The notes: generated by a model from the sequence alone, not told the origin. 64,000 nucleotides of DNA from Pseudomonas alkylphenolica (GCF_016009175.1 NZ_JADUCM010000017.1:57795-121794); one strand, 5' to 3'. Positions 34,159 through 43,072 are shown, counted from the first letter of the stretch. Program-made: numbers and translations.

Positions 34159-34896
34159 ATGCTGATTATCCCCGCTATCGATCTCAAGGACGGTGCTTGC
34201 GTACGTCTGCGCCAAGGCCGCATGGAAGATTCCACCGTTTTCTCCGATGACCCGGTGAGCATGGCCGCCAAGTGGGTCGAAGGCGGCTGCCGTCGTCTGC
34301 ACCTGGTTGACCTCAACGGCGCCTTCGAAGGCCAGCCGGTCAACGGTGAAGTGGTAACCGCCATTGCCAAGCGCTACCCGAACCTGCCGATCCAGATCGG
34401 CGGCGGTATCCGCTCGCTGGAAACCATCGAGCACTACGTCAAGGCGGGTGTCAGCTACGTGATCATCGGCACCAAGGCGGTTAAAGAGCCTGAGTTCGTC
34501 GCCGAGGCGTGCCGCGCGTTCCCGGGCAAAGTGATTGTCGGCCTGGACGCCAAAGACGGTTTCGTCGCCACTGACGGCTGGGCTGAAGTCAGCTCGGTGC
34601 AGGTCATCGACCTGGCCAAGCGTTTCGAGGCGGATGGCGTCTCGGCCATCGTCTACACCGACATCGCCAAAGACGGCATGATGCAGGGCTGCAACGTACC
34701 GTTCACCGCCGCCCTGGCCGCCGCCACCAAGATCCCGGTCATCGCCTCTGGCGGTATCCACAACCTGGGTGACATCAAGGCCCTGCTCGACGCCAAGGCG
34801 CCTGGCATCATCGGCGCAATCACTGGCCGCGCCATCTACGAAGGCACCCTGGATGTCGCTGAGGCGCAAGCCTTCTGCGACACCTACAAAGGCTGA
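34159..34896 (+). CDS. hisA: ProFAR isomerase (HisA)
   Basis: A 245-aa (beta/alpha)8-barrel that isomerises ProFAR to PRFAR. The catalytic aspartates are in IPAIDLKDGACVRL (near residue 8) and YTDIAKDGM (near 170). Phosphate-binding glycines are in GGGIRS and ASGGI. It lies 42 bp after the DUF2164 gene and 10 bp before hisF. Confidence 0.96.
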   Translation: MLIIPAIDLKDGACVRLRQGRMEDSTVFSDDPVSMAAKWVEGGCRRLHLVDLNGAFEGQPVNGEVVTAIAKRYPNLPIQIGGGIRSLETIEHYVKAGVSYVIIGTKAVKEPEFVAEACRAFPGKVIVGLDAKDGFVATDGWAEVSSVQVIDLAKRFEADGVSAIVYTDIAKDGMMQGCNVPFTAALAAATKIPVIASGGIHNLGDIKALLDAKAPGIIGAITGRAIYEGTLDVAEAQAFCDTYKG

Positions 34897-34906
34897 GGAG
34901 AACGCC

Positions 34907-35677
34907 ATGGCCCTGGCCAAACGCATCATCCCTTGCCTGGACGTCGACAACGGCCGTGTGGTCAAGGGGGTCAAGTTCGAGAACATCCGCGATGCCGGTG
35001 ACCCGGTTGAAATCGCCCGGCGTTACGATGAGCAAGGTGCTGACGAAATTACCTTCCTCGACATCACCGCCAGCGTCGATGGTCGCGACACCACGCTGCA
35101 TACCGTCGAGCGCATGGCCAGCCAGGTGTTCATCCCGCTGACCGTGGGCGGTGGCGTACGCACCGTGCAAGACATCCGCAACCTGCTCAATGCCGGTGCC
35201 GACAAGGTTTCGATCAACACCGCTGCCGTTTTCAACCCGGAGTTTGTGGGTGAGGCCGCTGCGCATTTCGGTTCGCAGTGCATCGTGGTCGCTATCGATG
35301 CCAAGAAGGTTTCCGGCCCGGGCGAAACCCCGCGTTGGGAAATTTTCACTCACGGCGGTCGCAAGCCAACCGGCCTGGATGCGGTGGAGTGGGCGAAGAA
35401 GATGGAAGGCCTGGGGGCGGGCGAGATCCTGCTGACCAGCATGGACCAGGACGGCATGAAGAATGGCTTCGACCTGGGCGTAACCCGGGCGATCAGCGAT
35501 GCCTTGGGTATCCCGGTGATCGCCTCAGGTGGTGTGGGCAACCTGCAGCACCTGGCGGACGGTATTCTTGAAGGCCACGCCAGCGCAGTGCTGGCGGCAA
35601 GCATCTTCCACTTCGGTGAGTACACCGTGCCGGAAGCCAAGGCCTTCATGGCCAAGCAAGGCATCGTCGTTCGCTGA
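34907..35677 (+). CDS. hisF: Imidazole glycerol phosphate synthase, cyclase subunit
   Basis: A 256-aa (beta/alpha)8-barrel that, with HisH, makes imidazole glycerol phosphate and AICAR. The catalytic aspartates are in PCLDVDNGRVVKG and VAIDAKKV. The PRWEIFTHGGRKPTGLDAVEW segment is HisF-specific. The frame is open upstream to 34769, but GAGGAG before the ATG at 34907 and the length fix the start. It ends the his cluster. Confidence 0.96.
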   Translation: MALAKRIIPCLDVDNGRVVKGVKFENIRDAGDPVEIARRYDEQGADEITFLDITASVDGRDTTLHTVERMASQVFIPLTVGGGVRTVQDIRNLLNAGADKVSINTAAVFNPEFVGEAAAHFGSQCIVVAIDAKKVSGPGETPRWEIFTHGGRKPTGLDAVEWAKKMEGLGAGEILLTSMDQDGMKNGFDLGVTRAISDALGIPVIASGGVGNLQHLADGILEGHASAVLAASIFHFGEYTVPEAKAFMAKQGIVVR

Positions 35678-35683
35678 AACTGT

Positions 35684-35709
35684 GCAGGAGCTGGCAAGCC
35701 AGCTCCTGC
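35684..35709. repeat. Perfect inverted repeat after hisF (REP-like, possible terminator)
   Basis: Arms GCAGGAGCTGGC and GCCAGCTCCTGC (12 bp) are separated by two bases, between the convergent hisF and cbcV. The GGAGCTGGC core is the same as in the REP elements at 11228 and 63857. No long T-run follows. Confidence 0.7.
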
Positions 35710-35713
35710 AGCT

Positions 35714-36892
35714 TTACCCCAGGTTCTTGCCCAGCAGGGCGTGGTACAGCTCGCTGTCACCCAGAATTCCTACCACCGAATTGCCTTCCTGCAGCACCAG
35801 CTTGTTACCGGTCTGGTAACGGATCTGCAGCGCTTCGCGCATGCCGATGCTGGCGCTGACCAGGGTGGGTTTGCGCGCCAGTCCTTCTACCGCTTCACCC
35901 GGTGCCCAGTTCTGCAGGTCCATGCCTGTAGCGCCCTGGCGCGCGCCCTTGATGGTGTTGCCTTCGGCCAGGTCCAGCCAGGAGTCACCGCCCGGGTCGA
36001 TGCATACCGAGCCATTGATGCGTTTGCACTTGTCCAGGGTGCGCATCAGGCTGCGGCCGCACAGCACATTGAGCGGGTTGGTGTGGGCCACGAAGGTGCG
36101 CACATATTCGTCGGCCGGATTGAGGACGATTTCTTCCGGCTTGCTGTACTGGATGATCTTGCCGTCTTTCATGATGGCGATACGGCTGCCCAGCTTCAGG
36201 GCTTCGTCCAGGTCGTGACTGACGAACACGATGGTCTTGCTCAGCTTGCGTTGCAGTTCCAGCAACTCGTCCTGCAGGCCCTGGCGGATCAGCGGGTCGA
36301 GGGCCGAGAAGGGCTCGTCCATCAGCAGGATATCGGCGTCCATGGCCAGCGCGCGGGCCAGGCCAACGCGTTGCTGCATGCCGCCTGAGAGTTCATCGGG
36401 TTTTTTGTTGCGCCATTGCGTCAGGCCGACCAGCTCGAGTTTTTCCTCGACCAGCTTGCGCCGCTCTTTCTCCGGGCGGCCCTGCATTTCCAGGCCGAAG
36501 CTGATGTTCTCGCGAACGGTCAGCCAGGGCATGAGGGCGAATTTCTGGAACACCATGGCGATGCGCTTGGTGCGCATCATTTTCAGTTCTGCCGGGGTGC
36601 AATGGGCGATGTCGATATGCGAACCTTCGTGCTCGACGAACAGCTTGCCGCGGCTCACGGTGTTAAGGCCGTTGATGCAACGCAGCAAACTCGACTTGCC
36701 CGAACCGGACAGGCCCATCAGCACGCAGATCTCGCCCTTGTTGATGTCCAGGTTGGCCTTTTCGACGCCGACTACCAACCCGGTTTTCTTCAGGATCTGC
36801 TCCCGCGAAAGGCCTTGGTCGAGCAGGCTGAGGGCCTCACGCGGTCGGCTGGAGAAGATAACGTCTACATCTTCGAAGCGAATAATGCTCAT
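35714..36892 (-). CDS. cbcV: Choline/betaine/carnitine ABC transporter ATPase
   Basis: The 392-aa energising subunit of a quaternary-amine importer (ProV/OpuAA type). It has Walker A GLSGSGKSS (about 59-67), signature LSGGMQQRVGLARALA, Walker B ILLMDEPFSALD, and a C-terminal extension containing a CBS-like regulatory region. It is last in the cbcX-cbcW-cbcV operon and overlaps cbcW by 4 bases. The layout beside sdaB and gbdR matches the P. aeruginosa cbcXWV (P. putida choXWV) locus, whose core transporter is shared by several binding proteins, which could include CaiX at 45055. Confidence 0.92.
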   Translation of the reverse strand: MSIIRFEDVDVIFSSRPREALSLLDQGLSREQILKKTGLVVGVEKANLDINKGEICVLMGLSGSGKSSLLRCINGLNTVSRGKLFVEHEGSHIDIAHCTPAELKMMRTKRIAMVFQKFALMPWLTVRENISFGLEMQGRPEKERRKLVEEKLELVGLTQWRNKKPDELSGGMQQRVGLARALAMDADILLMDEPFSALDPLIRQGLQDELLELQRKLSKTIVFVSHDLDEALKLGSRIAIMKDGKIIQYSKPEEIVLNPADEYVRTFVAHTNPLNVLCGRSLMRTLDKCKRINGSVCIDPGGDSWLDLAEGNTIKGARQGATGMDLQNWAPGEAVEGLARKPTLVSASIGMREALQIRYQTGNKLVLQEGNSVVGILGDSELYHALLGKNLG

Positions 36893-37734
36893 GCTTCACT
36901 CCTTACCGGTACGTCGGGTTGTTTGCAGATACGGTCGAGCATGATCGCCAGCAACACGATTGCCAGGCCGGCCTCAAAACCCAGGGCGATATCGGCAGTG
37001 TTCAATGCGTTGACCACAGGTTTGCCCAGGCCGTCGGCACCCACCAGGGCAGCGATTACCACCATCGACAGCGACAGCATGATGCATTGGGTAACACCGG
37101 CGGCGATGCTCGGCATGGCGTGCGGCAGTTCGATGCGCGACAGCAGCTGGCGCTTGGAGCAGCCAAAGGCCTTGCCCGCGTCGAGCAGTTCCTGGGGCAC
37201 GTCACAGATGCCCAGGTAGGTCAGGCGGATCGGCGCGGCAATGGCGAACACCACTGTCGAGATCAGCCCCGGTACCACACCCAGGCCGAACAGGGTCAGG
37301 GTCGGGATCAGGTAAACGAAGGTGGGCACCGTCTGCATCAGGTCGAGGACCGGGCGCATGGCGGTATAGAACATCGGTTTGTGCGCGGCAAGAATACCCA
37401 GCGGCACGCCGATGGCCACGCAGACCAGGGTGGCGAACAGCACCTGGGCCAGGGTTTCCATGGTCTCTTGCCAGTAGCCGAGGTTGAGGATCAGCAGGAA
37501 TGACAGGACACAGAAGATGGTCAGCGCCCATTTGCGCTGGATCAGGTGCGCGATCACTGCAATCAGGCCGATCAGGACGAAGGGATTGAACCAGGTCAGT
37601 GCCCCGGTTACACCGTGGATCATGTATTCCAGTGCCGCAGCGAAAGCATCGAAGTAGTTGGCACCGTGTTGCGTCAACCATTCAACGAAGCCTGCGATGT
37701 ACTGGCCCAGAGGGAGTTTTTCATCGATCAGCAT
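36889..37734 (-). CDS. cbcW: Choline/betaine/carnitine ABC transporter permease
   Basis: A 281-aa permease of the ProW/OpuAB type with about six membrane segments and the coupling loop LLDAGKAFGCSKRQLLSRIELPHAMPSI. It begins MLIDEKLPLGQYIAGFVEWLTQHGANYFDAFAAALE, as in proline/glycine betaine permeases. It lies between cbcX (69 bp upstream) and cbcV (4-base overlap). Confidence 0.92.
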   Translation of the reverse strand: MLIDEKLPLGQYIAGFVEWLTQHGANYFDAFAAALEYMIHGVTGALTWFNPFVLIGLIAVIAHLIQRKWALTIFCVLSFLLILNLGYWQETMETLAQVLFATLVCVAIGVPLGILAAHKPMFYTAMRPVLDLMQTVPTFVYLIPTLTLFGLGVVPGLISTVVFAIAAPIRLTYLGICDVPQELLDAGKAFGCSKRQLLSRIELPHAMPSIAAGVTQCIMLSLSMVVIAALVGADGLGKPVVNALNTADIALGFEAGLAIVLLAIMLDRICKQPDVPVRSEA

Positions 37735-37803
37735 GATAGCGAGCGTCCACCTGCAAAAAATTGAAGACAGCCTGCGGCGGGGTGAGCCCGCCGCAGGCAG
37801 TGC

Positions 37804-38751
37804 TTACTGCGTCAGTTTGGCCTTGGCCGCCTCCAGGCCCGGTTTGCCGTCAACGGTGTTGACCCCTGCCAGCCAGGTGTCGAGGATTTGAGGATTCTTC
37901 TTCAGCCAGGCTTTGGCGGCTGCATCGGGTTTCATCTTGTCGTCCAGGACGTTGCCCATCAGGGTGCTTTCCATGTCCAGGGTGAAGGACAGGTTCTTCA
38001 GCAACTGGCCGACGTTGCTGCATTCCTGCACATAACCCTTGCGGGTATTGGTGAGTACCGTGGCCTTGCCGTACTCGGGGCCGAAGTAGTCATCGCCGCC
38101 GTCCAGGTACTTCATCTTGAAACGGGTGTTCATCGGATGCGGTTCCCACCCCAGGAACACCACATCGGTGCCGCGCCGCTCGGCGCGATCAACCTGCGAA
38201 AGCATGCCGGCCTCGCTCGACTCGACTACCTTGAAACCGGCGTCCTTGAGGCCAAAGGCGTTCTTGTCGATCATGCTCTGGATGGTGCGGTTGCCGTCGT
38301 TGCCGGGCTCGATGCCGTAGATCTTGCCGTCCAGTTCCTTCTTGAACTTGGCAATGTCGGCGAAGTTTTTCAGGCCCTTGTCGTACAGCGCCTGCGGTAC
38401 GGCCAGGGTGTACTTGGCGTTTTCCAGGTTGGCGCGCACGGTTTCTACGGTTCCGGCATCACGGTACTGCTTGATGTCGTTTTCCATGGTCGGCATCCAG
38501 TTGCCGAGGAACACGTCCATGTTCTTGCCGTCGGCCAGCGACTTGTAGGTCACCGGCACCGAAATCATCGTGGTCTTGGTTTTGTAGCCCAGCGATTGCA
38601 GCACCACGCTGGTCACCGCGGTCGTCACGGTGATATCGGTCCAGCCGACATCGGAGAAGTTGACGGTATGACACTGCTTAGGCTCTGCGGCCTGGGCCAA
38701 CAGCGGCACACTCAGTAGCGCGGTCAGCAATAGCGAGGGTGAACCTTTCAT
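37804..38751 (-). CDS. cbcX: Choline-binding periplasmic protein
   Basis: A 315-aa periplasmic protein with signal peptide (LLLTALLSVPLLAQAA) and a ChoX/OpuAC-like mature part: NFSDVGWTDITVTTAVTSVVLQSLGYKTK, MDVFLGNWMPTMENDIKQY, GKIYGIEPGNDGNR and FLGWEPHPMNTRF. These proteins bind the trimethylammonium group in a cage of aromatic residues. It heads the cbcXWV operon, divergent from sdaB, with a candidate tandem regulator site in the intergenic region. A second, related binding protein (CaiX) is 7 kb away. Confidence 0.92.
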   Translation of the reverse strand: MKGSPSLLLTALLSVPLLAQAAEPKQCHTVNFSDVGWTDITVTTAVTSVVLQSLGYKTKTTMISVPVTYKSLADGKNMDVFLGNWMPTMENDIKQYRDAGTVETVRANLENAKYTLAVPQALYDKGLKNFADIAKFKKELDGKIYGIEPGNDGNRTIQSMIDKNAFGLKDAGFKVVESSEAGMLSQVDRAERRGTDVVFLGWEPHPMNTRFKMKYLDGGDDYFGPEYGKATVLTNTRKGYVQECSNVGQLLKNLSFTLDMESTLMGNVLDDKMKPDAAAKAWLKKNPQILDTWLAGVNTVDGKPGLEAAKAKLTQ

Positions 38752-39202
38752 GCGATGGACTCCTGATGTTTTTTCTCGGACGTCCCACGGGACCGCCGTG
38801 CTTTATGGTTTGCATTCGGTCGGACCTGACTATCGGGCGATAGCGGGACAGGTGCCGTGCAATCGAGTCGATACCGATCATCTAACAGCGAAAATCAAAC
38901 GCCTACAGGGTGCGTCGTATCCAGTACAGACAGGGTCGCATCCAGTGTCGATGAGGTCGTTTACAGAGTTTTCTCAGCCCGTAAACGCGGTTTTGCTGCT
39001 TCTGCACCGCAAAAAAACGGCGCAGAAACCGTCGTGACAGCTGGCGGCGTTGCTGGGCAAGAACGCGTCGGTTGTAGACGTCAGACGTCCGCTTAAAAGC
39101 CTGATGATGCGCGAATTCGGCGGATTGCCGCCTATTCAGCGTAGCAGTTGCAACGCCCTTGACCCGACGTGGGGGTGGCTGCTCAATCAGGAGGTAGGTG
39201 GC
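38752..39202. promoter_or_regulatory. cbcX-sdaB divergent regulatory region
   Basis: No gene is seen in this 451-bp gap. Near its left side two direct half-sites, GTCGTATCCAGT (38914-38925) and GTCGCATCCAGT (38935-38946), match at 11 of 12 positions and are exactly 21 bp apart, two helical turns, as expected for an AraC-family protein such as GbdR. Assignment to GbdR is inference. Confidence 0.55.
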
Positions 39203-40579
39203 ATGGCCATCAGTGTGTTCGACCTGTTCAAGATTGGTGTCGGCCCATCCAGCTCGCATACCGTCGGGCCCATGCGGGCTGCGGCGCTGTTCGTGCAGGG
39301 CCTGCGTGAACGCGGTGAGCTCGACCAGGTGCAGCGCATCGAGGTGCGCCTGTATGGCTCGTTGTCGGCCACGGGTATCGGTCACGGCAGCGACAATGCG
39401 GTGATCATGGGCTTGATGGGCGAGTGGCCAGACGCTATCGATCCGTCGCAAATCGGCCATCGCATCGCCGCATTGCGCGAAACAGACACCTTGCTGCTCG
39501 ATGGCCGCCTGCCGGTGGGCTTTGTCTGGGCACGCGACATGCTGCTGCTCGACGAGAACCTGCCCTACCACCCCAACGCCATGACCCTGATCGCCGAAGG
39601 CACTGCGGGCGAGCTGCATCGCGATACCTATTACTCGGTCGGTGGTGGCTTTGTGGTCGACGCGGCCCAGGCCGCCAGCGGCGTGCTCGACGCCGACAAC
39701 ACCGTGCTGCCTTACGATTTCAACAGCGCCGTGGAGTTGCTGGCGCTGTGCAAGCAAAACGACCTGCGCGTGTCGCAATTGATGATGGAAAACGAAAAGG
39801 TCTGGCGTAGCGAAGATGAGATCCGTGCCGGATTGCTCACCCTCTGGAAGGCCATGCAGGTCTGTGTCGAAAACGGTCTCAAATATGAAGGCACGCTGCC
39901 TGGCGGGCTGAATGTGAAGCGCCGTGCGGCCAAGTTGCACCGCAGCCTGCAGGAGCTGAACAAACCCAATGTGATCGGCTCCACCTTGAGCGCCATGGAG
40001 TGGGTCAACCTCTATGCCCTGGCGGTCAACGAAGAAAACGCCGCCGGTGGGCGCATGGTCACGGCGCCTACCAATGGCGCGGCCGGGATCATTCCGGCGG
40101 TGTTGCACTACTACATGCGCTTCAGTGATCAGGTCAGTGAAGCGTGCGTGGTCGACTTCTTCCTGGGCGCTGCGGCGGTGGGCATCCTGTGCAAGAAAAA
40201 CGCCTCGATTTCCGGTGCCGAGGTTGGTTGCCAGGGCGAGGTGGGTTCTGCCTGTGCGATGGCGGCGGCGGGCCTTGCCGAGGTGCTCGGGGCGACCCCG
40301 GCACAACTGGAAAACGCCGCCGAGATCGGGCTGGAGCACAACCTGGGGCTGACCTGCGATCCGGTCGGAGGGTTGGTTCAGGTGCCGTGTATCGAGCGCA
40401 ATGCGATTGCTGCGGTCAAGGCCATCAATGCCGCACAGATGGCGCTGCGTGGTGACGGTGAGCACTTCATCTCCCTGGACCGGGTGATCCGCACCATGCG
40501 CGACACTGGCGCCGACATGCACGACAAATACAAGGAGACCTCGCGCGGTGGTCTGGCCGTCAACGCCATCGAGTGTTGA
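39203..40579 (+). CDS. sdaB: L-serine ammonia-lyase (iron-sulfur)
   Basis: A 458-aa Fe-S L-serine deaminase that converts serine to pyruvate and ammonia. The N-terminal domain starts MAISVFDLFKIGVGPSSSHTVGPMRAA, typical of the family. The cluster region includes GILCKKNASISGAEVGCQGEVGSACAM, plus a later cysteine in GLTCDPVGGLVQVPCIERNA. The frame is open upstream to 39050, but CAGGAGG before the ATG at 39203 fixes the start. In Pseudomonas this gene sits between cbcXWV and gbdR because serine is a product of glycine betaine breakdown. Confidence 0.95.
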   Translation: MAISVFDLFKIGVGPSSSHTVGPMRAAALFVQGLRERGELDQVQRIEVRLYGSLSATGIGHGSDNAVIMGLMGEWPDAIDPSQIGHRIAALRETDTLLLDGRLPVGFVWARDMLLLDENLPYHPNAMTLIAEGTAGELHRDTYYSVGGGFVVDAAQAASGVLDADNTVLPYDFNSAVELLALCKQNDLRVSQLMMENEKVWRSEDEIRAGLLTLWKAMQVCVENGLKYEGTLPGGLNVKRRAAKLHRSLQELNKPNVIGSTLSAMEWVNLYALAVNEENAAGGRMVTAPTNGAAGIIPAVLHYYMRFSDQVSEACVVDFFLGAAAVGILCKKNASISGAEVGCQGEVGSACAMAAAGLAEVLGATPAQLENAAEIGLEHNLGLTCDPVGGLVQVPCIERNAIAAVKAINAAQMALRGDGEHFISLDRVIRTMRDTGADMHDKYKETSRGGLAVNAIEC

Positions 40580-40661
40580 CCCGCACTGCGTCGTTTTTGC
40601 CCGCCTTTGGCAACCGCGCCACCTTTTAGTGCGCGCCCCTGCCACCCCGGTGTAATCGCCC

Positions 40662-40691
40662 GTCACCCCGGCCGTTTGCGCCTGGGGTGAC
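40662..40691. promoter_or_regulatory. Inverted repeat upstream of gbdR
   Basis: Perfect 8-bp arms GTCACCCC and GGGGTGAC are separated by 14 bp, 200-230 bp upstream of a sigma-54-like promoter. It could be an enhancer-type activator site or the end of the sdaB transcript; there is no T-run. Confidence 0.35.
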
Positions 40692-40844
40692 AGTCGTGCA
40701 TGTCGCTTCTGGGCATCCTTCCCACAAGTGCTACCGAATTGCTCACGTTGCCTGCGCAAAGGCACTAGAACGGTCGTTCCGGTTTAAAAAAGCACCCCGG
40801 AGCAGCGGCTGTATAGACGCTGCGCGACGTCGTTTTTGGGTTTT

Positions 40845-40862
40845 ATTGAATACGCATTCAAT
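40845..40862. promoter_or_regulatory. Palindrome near the gbdR promoter
   Basis: Arms ATTGAAT and ATTCAAT are separated by ACGC, 25 bp upstream of the -24 element described next. The rest of the 40580-40979 gap has no gene. Confidence 0.35.
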
Positions 40863-40887
40863 TTCAGGCATGGCATTTGCGTTGTGA

Positions 40888-40904
40888 TTGGCAAAGCCCC
40901 TGCA
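40888..40904 (+). promoter_or_regulatory. Candidate sigma-54 promoter of gbdR
   Basis: TTGGCAAAGCCCCTGCA keeps the invariant GG-N10-GC spacing of -24/-12 promoters and matches TTGGCACGNNNNTTGCA except at three positions. It lies 76 bp upstream of the gbdR start. Choline catabolic expression in P. aeruginosa is, to my knowledge, linked to sigma-54 with NtrC/CbrB. Confidence 0.55.
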
Positions 40905-40979
40905 TTCGAATCGGGGCCGTGACAAAAAAAGCCCGTGCCTGCCTGAGGCACACCCTGCATTGTGTGAGGAGATACCGCG

Positions 40980-42086
40980 ATGACGTCGTACAACTCCGGG
41001 ACCCCAACCCAGAACCGCACAACCCCCCAGTCCATCGGTTTTCTGCTGCTGGACAACTTCACCCTCATCTCTCTGGCGTCGGCGGTCGAGCCGCTGCGCA
41101 TGGCCAACCAGCTGTCTGGCCGCGAGCTGTATCGCTGGAGCACCCTGAGTGTGGACGGTGGCCAGGTCTGGGCCAGTGACGGCCTGCAGATTACCCCCGA
41201 CGCATCGATGCACAAGGCACCGCCGATGGACACGGTAATTGTCTGTGGCGGCATCGGCATTCAGCGCACGGTGACCCGTGAGCACGTCACCTGGTTGCAG
41301 AGCCAGGCACGCCAGTCACGCCGTCTGGGCGCGGTGTGCACCGGCAGCTGGGCGCTGGCCTGTGCCGGTTTGCTCGATGGTTTTGATTGCAGTGTGCACT
41401 GGGAGTGCCTGGCCGCGATGCAGGAAGCCTTCCCGCGGGTGAGCATGAGCACGCGCCTGTTCACCCTCGACCGTAACCGCTTCACCAGCTCCGGTGGTAC
41501 CGCGCCACTGGACATGATGCTGCACCTGATCAGCCGCGATCACGGCCGTGAGCTGTCGGCGGCGATCTCCGAAATGTTTGTCTACGAGCGAATCCGCAAC
41601 GAACAGGACCACCAGCGTGTGCCACTCAAGCACATGCTCGGTACCAACCAGCCGAAGCTGCAGGAAATCGTCGCGCTGATGGAGGCCAACCTCGAAGAAC
41701 CGATCGATCTGGACGAACTGGCGGTGTATGTCGCGGTTTCACGGCGCCAGCTAGAGCGCCTGTTCCAGAAGTACCTGCATTGTTCGCCGTCGCGCTACTA
41801 CCTGAAGCTGCGCCTGATTCGCGCCCGGCAACTGCTCAAGCAGACACCGATGTCGATCATCGAAGTGGCGTCGGTGTGCGGGTTTGTTTCGACGCCGCAC
41901 TTCTCCAAATGCTACCGCGAGTACTTTGGCATTCCGCCGCGTGACGAACGTGTGGGCTCCAATACCGCACAGCAAGTGGCAATGATGCCGATCCCGCAGG
42001 CGCTGGTATTGTCGCCACTGGCCGGGCCAATGTCGGCGTTGAGCCAGGCGCGCAATGAATCGACGTTTGCCAGTGTGAGGCTCTGA
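40980..42086 (+). CDS. gbdR: Glycine betaine/dimethylglycine-responsive regulator GbdR
   Basis: A 368-aa AraC-family activator with an N-terminal class I glutamine amidotransferase-like (DJ-1/PfpI) sensor domain (SIGFLLLDNFTLISLASAVEPLRMANQLSGRELYRW, with the pseudo-catalytic GAVCTGSWALA) and a C-terminal double helix-turn-helix (LAVYVAVSRRQLERLFQKYL and IEVASVCGFVSTPHFSKCYREYFG). In P. aeruginosa GbdR senses glycine betaine and dimethylglycine and activates gbcA, gbcB, dgcAB, sdaB and cbcXWV homologs, all of which are in this window. A GAGGAG site precedes the ATG. Its paralog CdhR lies at 46170-47129. Confidence 0.93.
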   Translation: MTSYNSGTPTQNRTTPQSIGFLLLDNFTLISLASAVEPLRMANQLSGRELYRWSTLSVDGGQVWASDGLQITPDASMHKAPPMDTVIVCGGIGIQRTVTREHVTWLQSQARQSRRLGAVCTGSWALACAGLLDGFDCSVHWECLAAMQEAFPRVSMSTRLFTLDRNRFTSSGGTAPLDMMLHLISRDHGRELSAAISEMFVYERIRNEQDHQRVPLKHMLGTNQPKLQEIVALMEANLEEPIDLDELAVYVAVSRRQLERLFQKYLHCSPSRYYLKLRLIRARQLLKQTPMSIIEVASVCGFVSTPHFSKCYREYFGIPPRDERVGSNTAQQVAMMPIPQALVLSPLAGPMSALSQARNESTFASVRL

Positions 42087-42101
42087 TACCGAGTCGCTTT
42101 T

Positions 42102-42181
42102 TTCGCGGGCAAGCCCGCTCCCACAAGTCACCTGCTGAGCCTGAGCCGGCGGGATCCTGTGGGAGCGGGCTTGCCCGCGAA
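42102..42181. repeat. REP pair after gbdR (convergent)
   Basis: A perfect 24-bp inverted pair: TTCGCGGGCAAGCCCGCTCC(CACA) at 42102-42125 and its complement at 42158-42181, between convergent genes. This is the putida/fluorescens-type REP (BIME-like) arrangement. Confidence 0.85.
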
Positions 42182-42202
42182 GAGACCGGTACAGAACGCT
42201 GG

Positions 42203-42460
42203 TCAGACGCGTTTGTTGAACTGCGCCAATGCCGGCAACAACTGCTGTTCGATGGCCTGGCGCACGGCAGGCAAAATGGTCGCATTGCCGGTGTACATCT
42301 GCTCGACCATGCCCTTGAGAGCCTTGGCCCGCGGCTCACTCAAGCCGCGCACGGCACATTCACAGGCTTGCTCGGCGCTGGCGTCGGACGGCATCTCGAA
42401 ACCCAGGGCGCGCAATTGGCCCAGCAGGTCGTCCTGATCAATCAAGTCCGCATGCATCAT
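42203..42460 (-). CDS. Small hypothetical protein of the carnitine operon
   Basis: An 85-aa protein I cannot name. It is acidic and probably helical (LIDQDDLLGQLRALGFEMPSDASAEQACECAVRGLSEPRAKALKGMVEQMYTGNATILPAVRQAIEQQLLPAL), without signal peptide. An AAGGA about 9 bases upstream supports the start at 42460 (or the next codon, 42457). It is 131 bp downstream of cdhB on the same strand, so it may be the last gene of the carnitine operon. A short hypothetical gene also sits near this position in P. aeruginosa as I recall. Confidence 0.65.
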   Translation of the reverse strand: MMHADLIDQDDLLGQLRALGFEMPSDASAEQACECAVRGLSEPRAKALKGMVEQMYTGNATILPAVRQAIEQQLLPALAQFNKRV

Positions 42461-42591
42461 GGTGGTAGTCCTTGTTTGCAGGTGTGATCGCCCATCGATT
42501 CTGTGGGCGTATGGCACATGCGGCAAGGGCAGATTGTCGCCATGACTGCATTACCTAAGCACAGGTCGTTTTCGGCTAACTCGAGGGAGGG

Positions 42592-43059
42592 TTACTGCAA
42601 ACCGATCACCTGGCCAATGTACGTCGGCGCTGGCAAATCGTGCTGTTCGTCGACGATGGCCTGCAGGTGCTCCACGGTGCCGGCTGCAAAGGGTGCTGAC
42701 CGGGGCCCGGCCAGATCTACATGCAAGAGCATTTGCTCACTGGCAGCCAGTGGCTCGTCAAACCCTGCACGGTGCAGGCTGTGATACAGGTGAAGGCGCT
42801 TGCGGTCAAAACCGACGACCTGGCTTTGCACCCACACTGGCGTGCCCAGTTTTACTTCATGCAGGTAGTTCAGGTGACACTCCAGGGTAAACAGTGAGTG
42901 GCCGCTGGCACTGCGGTTGTCGCTGTCCAGGCCGATGCGGTCCATGAAGGCGTCGGTGGCGTAGCTGAAAATCAATAGGTAGAAGGCATCGCGCAGGTGC
43001 CCGTTGTAGTCTACCCAGTCCGCCGGGACTGGGGTTTCATAGGTGATCAATGCAGGCAT
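42592..43059 (-). CDS. cdhB: Betainyl-CoA thioesterase
   Basis: A 155-aa hot-dog-fold acyl-CoA thioesterase (VDYNGHLRDAFYLLIFSYATDAFMDRIGLD, HSLFTLECHLNYLHEVKLGTPVWVQSQVVG). The D-x-N-G-H segment is the 4-hydroxybenzoyl-CoA thioesterase-like active site. In the CdhABC pathway it hydrolyses betainyl-CoA to glycine betaine and CoA. It lies 13 bp downstream of cdhA. Confidence 0.88.
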   Translation of the reverse strand: MPALITYETPVPADWVDYNGHLRDAFYLLIFSYATDAFMDRIGLDSDNRSASGHSLFTLECHLNYLHEVKLGTPVWVQSQVVGFDRKRLHLYHSLHRAGFDEPLAASEQMLLHVDLAGPRSAPFAAGTVEHLQAIVDEQHDLPAPTYIGQVIGLQ

Positions 43060-43072
43060 CTTGAAGCTCCGG

